Virus record (IMG/VR): IMGVR_UViG_3300020283_000026
Location: 1 to 24,442 of that record
Source: a virus
DNA: 24,442 nt
Direction: 5' to 3' (one strand)
In this document: positions 17,401 to 22,900 of the stretch, piece after piece
Numbering within the stretch: position 1 is the first letter of the stretch
Layout: the number at the start of each line of letters is the position of its first letter
The notes under the pieces: generated by a model
Seen by the model: the letters and a program-made list of their open reading frames with translations, nothing else
The model's database searches: none
Told to the model about the DNA's origin: nothing
Made by a program: the position numbers and the translations under genes

Positions 17401-18654
17401 TCCACCATTTAACGTACCATCTTGAGTTGTGGAGAACCGCATAGGATGTGGTGCGTTACCGTGTGAGTTTGAAGGATCTGATTGATCCCATATTATGAGA
17501 TAGTTTTTCTGAACTTTGACATTTTCTGGAGCAAGGTAGTACTGACCTGGCGTAAAGTTACCAAACTCATGTGCATCAGTACCAAAATCGATATAAAACA
17601 AACCATTAGGGAAAGTGACAGGATCACTTGCCACTCGAAACTTAAATCCATTTGAACCTAAACATAAATCGGCAGTCTGGAAAGGTCCTCCAGTTACTTG
17701 CCTTAAGTATATTCTAGTTATAACGTTTAAATTATTTCTTACAATCTTTGATATAATACCACGAGCATTTCCTGCCACCTCATCAACTATTCTTCCAACT
17801 TCAACATTACCCAAACTCTCGTCTATAGAGTCAACAGGCAACATAATATTATCAAACTCTACCTTTACTTTCCATACAAACTGTTCTTGGAGTCCCCACT
17901 GGAATACACCATTTGGTAGTTTAAACTCATCGATTGTTTTACTAGTTTGATAATAATATATTTGGTTATCTATTATTGCATCATATAAATTTGTATTCTT
18001 CACATAATCATATTTTACAGTGTCAATCGGTAAGTTTGTAGGTGCATTACCTGCTGTACCCCAATCTGGAGTATGCAATAAACCACCATTTGCTAATATA
18101 CCTACTGCTTTATTTGGTTGAAATTCTCTAGTTCCTGGATTTGGAACATCTTTACCACCACGAAAAACAAATGTTTGATTGAAAGTTCTATCAAGAACTG
18201 TAGTTGATCCTCCTGGTTGATATTCAGTTGGAAATATTTGAGATGGTTTAGGGTGATTATCAGATACTATTGTTAATCTATCAGTCTTTACTGTACCAGA
18301 TGTAGCAAAGGTTCCTGTTGTTGGTGAGTTAGGATGACCTTGCCATATTCTATTAAAATCAAATGAATCTACTACGTTTGGTGTTTCTTGCTCAGGAATG
18401 ATCTGCAAACGTAACGGATCGTATCCTCTTCCTCTATTTAAAACTCTAACATGTATTATTTGTCCACCACTATCAATGATTGGATATAACAATGCTTCTA
18501 CATCAGGTGTGCCACATCCAGTCACAGTAAGTCTAGGAGGATCTGCAGGGTCATAACCTGATCCTCCATTTAAAACTTTTACTGCACGAACACCGAATAC
18601 CTCATCAAAGATGGGTTCGATACTTGCACCTGTGCCTGGGACAGTCCTTGTCAT
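14476..18654 (-). CDS. Large virion protein with cupredoxin-like and YHYH-type domains (1392 aa)
   Basis: Domains in order: GSGYDP-type beta repeats (residues 28-80); a long region I do not recognise (100-370); a cupredoxin-like domain (about 380-475) with H403, C457, H460 and M463; a run of acidic residues (480-487); the first part of a YHYH-type domain (505-555, with RHTDGHSKIIGMSFDGYPIY); a second, ligand-less cupredoxin-like domain (565-695); what looks like the second part of the YHYH-type domain (710-755, GTLDEYNGKFGVTPEYPNGT then YAYF); GGSGY/GEGYTSPP-type repeats (790-925); a DTNIYVDST...GLTRG module (955-1000); and a C-terminal NxGVNY/NNGGYG repeat region. It has no signal peptide or membrane helix. 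It is the second gene behind the 19923 late promoter and is in the same frame as the gene before it, separated by two TAA codons. Its place before gp8 suggests a baseplate or fibre role. Confidence 0.82.
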   Translation of the reverse strand: MTRTVPGTGASIEPIFDEVFGVRAVKVLNGGSGYDPADPPRLTVTGCGTPDVEALLYPIIDSGGQIIHVRVLNRGRGYDPLRLQIIPEQETPNVVDSFDFNRIWQGHPNSPTTGTFATSGTVKTDRLTIVSDNHPKPSQIFPTEYQPGGSTTVLDRTFNQTFVFRGGKDVPNPGTREFQPNKAVGILANGGLLHTPDWGTAGNAPTNLPIDTVKYDYVKNTNLYDAIIDNQIYYYQTSKTIDEFKLPNGVFQWGLQEQFVWKVKVEFDNIMLPVDSIDESLGNVEVGRIVDEVAGNARGIISKIVRNNLNVITRIYLRQVTGGPFQTADLCLGSNGFKFRVASDPVTFPNGLFYIDFGTDAHEFGNFTPGQYYLAPENVKVQKNYLIIWDQSDPSNSHGNAPHPMRFSTTQDGTLNGGTLYYNSTGSSAAHAADYENEMQPLFIMNADETQKIYYYCAVHRYMSGYTGDEGYMILDTSTEEEEEEENMNTYYVEDFYGTAAAGTLDYSRHTDGHSKIIGMSFDGYPIYGPWGYNSSGTAARETSSYRLRTTAELQGARPIVNTAGTETFTVTVANGEFAFNGSSPEFLNLKRGRTYIFNQDDASNTGSNHILISTQTDGWHSNNPVVIGLESVLYSGQGISYQINGSTVTYQQYLSLFNGATTRQVTFTVPVDAPSVLYLFGYIASGFGLRLVNDGYILGDLTSDYIYDSSVGTLDEYNGKFGVTPEYPNGTYAYFMTEDSSGNPVYPYAIGPKYYSEPIFEGNTVPAQPAIFPSLATGDVVLNPNGSVSYVKMTVKGDNYFGPAKAKILGGQGSGAVGSPIVQTVTGLSLLNQGRSYATPPTLIFEGGGGQGAQGAAEIDTLGKLTRVDIVDPGEFYQEAPFILITGGGGIGAKAEATISQGAITGINITDPGEGYTSPPNVIFTKLVNLKRKTRARQAFNSSAIYLTGLVKDVTANDTNIYVDSTDAYPGSGQIIINRETITYTSKTAGRFSGLTRGVNFNYDQRVILDANQNDGVTGLSLYKFNVGDRVIRRVENANNKVAKVYDWDPSTRELLVTFEVDELAFIDGGRAATEDAIVQFDAGVAASSGPGVLPHTVIDSVGSTITALTDPITTLQDKDFEDDDENAGAGDGIPDLINTNTDFANQISLDGGIFSSLYGIEETQGGTNTTLFQVGDSIKDGDIPFKYATVTSAGGLADGVSHPAVLNITLDISAGTTTNYQTNEVVTGAISGVQATVVTWNNQTGVLQVKDIVPFNTSNVNIGIGGLLYEFSQNSSVIDFIIANPGVNYTGVPTIEIENTGDIQATGTVVMTPAGDQVASITINNGGYGIPQTVDGTYNLHPTVTFTNASGDTTGANAAAQAVLGGENLVGNGGATYRIKSIEYLTTVRS
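16390..17142 (-). other. YHYH-type domain, apparently split by an insertion
   Basis: The encoded residues 505-555 (H510, H514, then DGYPIYGPWGY and SSYRLRTTAEL) and 695-755 (GTLDEYNG, TPEYPNGTYAYF, YPYAIG) read as the two halves of one YHYH-type domain. In relatives known to me these halves follow each other closely. Here about 135 residues of cupredoxin-like sequence lie between them. The biochemical role of YHYH domains is not established. Confidence 0.65.
16570..16977 (-). other. Degenerate cupredoxin-like domain (ligands lost)
   Basis: Encoded residues 560-695 share a framework with the C-terminal domain of the 414-residue protein: RGRTYIFN against RGFTYAFD, SNHILIST against GHPFRIQST, and VTFTVPVDAPSVLY against VLYWTVPFDAPNTLY. 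Where that protein has C, H and M, this one has G682, A685 and F688; only H610 remains. It would not form a type-1 copper site. Confidence 0.6.
17230..17517 (-). other. Cupredoxin-like domain with intact type-1 copper ligands
   Basis: Encoded residues about 380-475 contain APHPMRFST (H403) and IYYYCAVHRYMSGY (C457, H460, M463). A histidine on one strand and C-x2-H-x2-M on the last loop is the ligand layout of amicyanin-type blue copper proteins. It is followed by GYMIL, a plausible last strand, and then the acidic linker. Copper binding is inferred from ligand spacing only. Confidence 0.65.
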
Positions 18655-18657
18655 TTA

Positions 18658-18890
18658 TTATGATACGACGTAAATAGTTCCTTGCATTGCAGCATGGAGT
18701 GTACATTGATAATAAAGAGTGTTAGGAGCATCAAAAGGAACAGTCCAATACAAGACTGCAGTTGTACTACCAGATTGTCCTGTTGTATAGGGAGTTCCAG
18801 ATAAACCCTGTGTGGATTGAATCCTAAATGGATGTCCTCCACCTTCAACCGTGTTATCAAACGCATAGGTGAAACCTCTATGCACATAAA
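18658..18890 (-). other. Amicyanin-like type-1 copper domain at C-terminus
   Basis: The region encodes residues 340-414. The ligand set is H357, C400, H403 and M406. The C-x2-H-x2-M loop is identical in spacing to amicyanin, and the histidine-to-cysteine distance is 43 residues (39 in amicyanin, H53 to C92). The domain begins VHRGFTYAFDN and ends GTIYVVS, as cupredoxins start and finish with short strands. It is the clearest of the three related domains in the window. Confidence 0.7.
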
Positions 18891-19902
18891 GATCTGGGTC
18901 ACGGTTTTCTCCTGCAGGAAGACCAGGTCCATTGATCAAGAAGTCATTACTTGCGTTTTCTACAGGTGCACCGATTTCATACCAAAGAATAGGACCAGTA
19001 GCAGGAGTTGGAATCCACTCAGATCCTGACCAATATATTCCATCACCTTGTGTTAAACCTGCTGTATTTGTATCAGTCAAAGCAGCAAATGTTGTTGTTA
19101 GAGTTCCAGAGAAGTTGACTGTTACTGTATCTCCAACGACTGCAGTAGTAATATTAGTACCACCTGCAATAGTTAGTGTATCTGTTTGACTGTTAGCAGT
19201 TGTAGATCCTGTGTCACCTGCAACAGATGCAAATAAGTTGATACTTCCAATACCTGCAGTATCATCAGCAGGTAACCATTTACTGCTAGATGTATTCCAC
19301 TTTAGAACCTGACCATTAGTAGGAGGTGTTGTAGTTGTATCAATATCTGCTAATAAGTTTACACTAGAATATTCTGTTAATAATTTTGCTTGAGTATTAC
19401 CTACACCACCTGCAGTAATGTTCATATTTACATATGGATTATCGTCACCACTGACTGTAAAGAAATATCCTCTATAAGTTCCAACTGCAGGTGCACCTCC
19501 TAGTGCACTATATTCATTATCATATGTTATTGATGTAGGGAAGAGAATAGTTCCAGTAGCACCATCGAATACTGAAGTAACACCACCTGCAGCAAGAGCG
19601 ATGTCACCAGTTCCGTTTGTAGCAACTGTTATATTATTATTGTTTGAAGAAACTATAGAATTTCCATTTGTATCTAACGCTCCAGTGAGGTTAGTATAAT
19701 CTGATGGTAAAAATGTACTACCATTATATCTTAGAACTTGTCCCACAGCAGGGTTATTGGTGCTGACAGTTAATGTCGAACCATTTCCTAATGCTGCATA
19801 TATTTCGTTAAAGTTGTCATTGACCTTATCGCCTCCGACTCTCAGGGTGTCTCCCGTATTGTCGTTAGCAGCAGATCCCAGACCTATCGTTTGCTTGGCC
19901 AT
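18658..19902 (-). CDS. Virion protein with C-terminal amicyanin-like cupredoxin domain (414 aa)
   Basis: The N-terminus (LGSAANDNTGDTLRVGGDKV, then NDNFNEIYAAL; residues 8-37) is the short NDxTGDxLRxxxxKxNxNFxEIY motif of phage tail and fibre proteins. The middle carries three Trp/aromatic repeats of one kind: GQVLRYNGSTFLPSD (54-68), GQVLKWNTSSSKWLPADD (197-214) and GDGIYWSGSEWIPTP (286-300). The last 75 residues resemble a cupredoxin: H357 in GGGHPFRIQST, then C400, H403 and M406 in LYYQCTLHAAMQGTIYVV, compared with the HCTPHPFM loop of amicyanin. An in-frame TAG three codons upstream fixes the start. It lies 20 bases after a late promoter and is first of a two-gene unit. No signal peptide is present, so this is not an exported bacterial-type cupredoxin. 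It is probably a baseplate or fibre component. Confidence 0.82.
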   Translation of the reverse strand: MAKQTIGLGSAANDNTGDTLRVGGDKVNDNFNEIYAALGNGSTLTVSTNNPAVGQVLRYNGSTFLPSDYTNLTGALDTNGNSIVSSNNNNITVATNGTGDIALAAGGVTSVFDGATGTILFPTSITYDNEYSALGGAPAVGTYRGYFFTVSGDDNPYVNMNITAGGVGNTQAKLLTEYSSVNLLADIDTTTTPPTNGQVLKWNTSSSKWLPADDTAGIGSINLFASVAGDTGSTTANSQTDTLTIAGGTNITTAVVGDTVTVNFSGTLTTTFAALTDTNTAGLTQGDGIYWSGSEWIPTPATGPILWYEIGAPVENASNDFLINGPGLPAGENRDPDLYVHRGFTYAFDNTVEGGGHPFRIQSTQGLSGTPYTTGQSGSTTAVLYWTVPFDAPNTLYYQCTLHAAMQGTIYVVS

Positions 19903-19922
19903 TGCTTGCTACAATTTTTAGT

Positions 19923-19930
19923 TATTTATG
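19923..19930 (-). promoter_or_regulatory. T4-type late promoter CATAAATA overlapping a stop codon
   Basis: Read on the minus strand, CATAAATA is followed by ACTAAAAA. Its TAA (19928-19926) is also the stop codon of the large upstream gene, and the next ATG is 20 bases further on. A start about six bases past the element would leave a leader of only about 15 bases with no clear Shine-Dalgarno. Confidence 0.75.
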
Positions 19931-22900
19931 GGGTTTCGGGGTCAACTAACTCTTCACCGTATAGTGAAAGGTCAGGAGCAACATAATCATCAGGAACAAC
20001 AGTGTCAACGCTGATGCCTGGACTTTGATATCCAGAACCAGTTGCACTAAGTTCAACACCTGCAACACCAACTAGTGCACGAATATTTCCATCGAAACCA
20101 GAGATGGAGTCTATTCTAACAGTTGGTCTAGTTGTGTATCCAGAACCACCGTTAGTTACTTGAACCTTATCAATGAATCCAGATGTCAAGACCGCAGTTG
20201 CAGATGCGTTCTGACCGAAGACAGATCCAAGATAATCAAATGTGATTAGAGAGTTAGAAGATTCAATAACAGCAACTTCTCTGTCTGCAGTCTCACCTTG
20301 GATGTCAATAAAGTCACCTGGTTCTACTGGTGGTACAACTTCAGCAGCGTCAACGTCTGCCTCAGAACCAACGTATGAGAAGGCAACAAATGTTGATCCA
20401 AATCTAGGAACTTCAGAGAAGATGATTCTAGAACCAACAATCTCAAAACCAACTCCAGGTTCTTGGATAACACCGTTGAGTGAACAAATAATATTGTTCT
20501 CAGGTCTTATCACACTAGACTGTACACCTTCAGTCAATGTCAAAGAGTAGAACACATCGTTACGTTTCAAGTTGAATGACTGTCTCAATGAGTCAAACTC
20601 GAATGAAATATCATCTAACTGTCTTAGTTTACCAATATAGAATCCAGTAAATGATGCACCTAAATCTGGTGGTTCAGTAAACTGAATCTGGTTGGAGAAC
20701 GCTGTGTATGCGTTTGTAGCACCTGGTGGTTGTAATATACCATTAATGAATATTAAGAGGTGTCCTGCGGGATCTGGGAGGTAACTAGTACCATTTGTAA
20801 TGGTGAGTGGGAATGTTGTTGTAACACCATCAAATCCTTTAAAGGATCTCTTGACTCTTGCCTTAAGATCAACTTGTGAGAATATAACAGCACCGTAATC
20901 ATCAGGTCCTCTAATAGCATCTCTGACACCAAATGATCCTGTAACATCACTTAAGTATAGACGCTTATTAATACCATCAACACGAACGTCTTGTACAAGA
21001 GCAGCACCTTGACCTGCAGTTGTAACTATAGTTGCGATAGAAGCATATCCAACGGGGAATGTTGCTGCTAACCCGTAGTCTCCAATCTGATCGCCAATAG
21101 AGAATGTTCCTTGATATTCAATCATGTAGACATAGTTGTTAGCAATATCAACATCAGTGATAATACCATATACAGATGAAACTTGGTTACCACTAACAAC
21201 CTTATAAAGTCTGTTACCAACACTGAAGTTGTTGAGATTACTGATAATATTAATACCAAATCTCTTATAACCTCTTGATGCGATTCTATCACCAACACCG
21301 ATATCTAAACCTGCATACTTGCTGACTACAATGTATTGTCTAGAAGATTCTGGATATACAACAGCAGTAGTTTCAAATGTTCCAAGTAGAGATTCGGTGT
21401 CAACAGTTAATTTACCACCTGTGTTATCTGTAACTGCTGCTTGATTCTTTAAGAATGAAGTAGGTTGTGCAGTTGCACCAGATGTATAACCCTTGAATGG
21501 AACGTCAGCAACAAAGTCTCCCTTAAGATCAATAATATGAACACGAGTTTCAATAGCACTAATCTGAGCAGCAGTAGAGTTAGTTGCACCAATCACATTA
21601 TCTGATATTGCCCAAGGACCTGCTGTAACTTTAACATCAAGATACTTAAAGTTTTCATCTTCAAAGAATCCGTAAACAACACCAGTTACAGATGGTGTAC
21701 CTTGTTTAGATACAACTTCATTCATTGTGTAAGGACCATCTGTGATGTTACCATCTATTCTGAATCTTGAATAAACTTGAACAACTAAACCTTCGTTCTT
21801 TGTTATATTCTCAACTTCAGCGTATGTGTTACTTAATGTACCATATGCGAAGTCAGAGTTATTAACACCACCAGTTATTCCAACAGGTATTGATCTTCCA
21901 GTTGTGTAAACTTTAGTTGGAAGTTGAATACCATTTATTGTGTTCAACTGAATGTAAGATGTATCATTCTTAAGTTGATTTCTAATGATTCCTAAAAGAT
22001 ATCTAATCGAAGCAGATATAGAATCCTTAGTATAATCTGCTGCAGCAGTGCTATCATAGAATGAATAGAATCCTGCGTTTGTTGAAGGTGAGGTTAATGA
22101 TCCATCAAGAGATGCAATCATATATGTTTGAAGAAGATCTAGGATGTAGTTCTTAATATTAAATGATGTATCCGCATAGAATAATTGACCACTTTGTGCT
22201 TGATATGGATCAAGATCATTCTTAGTAAGTTTAGCACCCCAAACAACAACACCAGTTGATCCATCACCTGTCCAAACGGTAGAACCAGTTGCACTCTTAA
22301 TGATAATTTTGTTTCTTAGAGTTGTGAAACCAAAGGAGAATGTAGCAGTAATATAACATCTATACCAACCATTTCCTAGAGGGAATACACCGAATGCATT
22401 TGCAGTAATACCACCTTGAGGTGTAAAGACAGTTCCTGATACACCATTTGTGAGGTTAAGATCAAAGAATACATTTTGCTCACCAGATCCACCTGGATCA
22501 AGTTGCATTTGGAATCTTATTGATTGTGAACCAGATCCTTTAACAAATGCTGAGAACGTAAATGTTTGAGTTTCTTGTGCACCAACAGCACCAGTATCGA
22601 ATGATTCATTTGTAGTATCAAATGTAGTTGTACCAGAATCGAATGTTTCAAATGCAGTTAGGTTGAAGTCTCTGTTTATTTCATGTTGATTATTAACACC
22701 ATTATTAGGAGTTACATCTTCTGCAGTTTGTGAATCATCAGGAGCAAGAGTTGAAACGTTATTAGTGATTGTTACACCAGTTGTAGGTGTCCAGTTAACT
22801 GCATATGCTTCTGGATTTGTCCAAAGGTTTGTACCTGCAGTCTGACCAGAAACTGTAGATGTTATTGTTCTAGCATTAGCAAGAGTTCTTGTATTTGCTA

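Noticed and set aside
18651-18932. Minus-strand 93-codon frame overlapping the cupredoxin domain
   Set aside because: It is an alternative frame of the 414-residue gene. The cupredoxin motif and phage N-terminus are in the other frame.
20835-20846. Palindrome TCCTTTAAAGGA
   Set aside because: It lies inside coding sequence with no nearby start or end. A 12-base palindrome in 24 kb can occur by chance.
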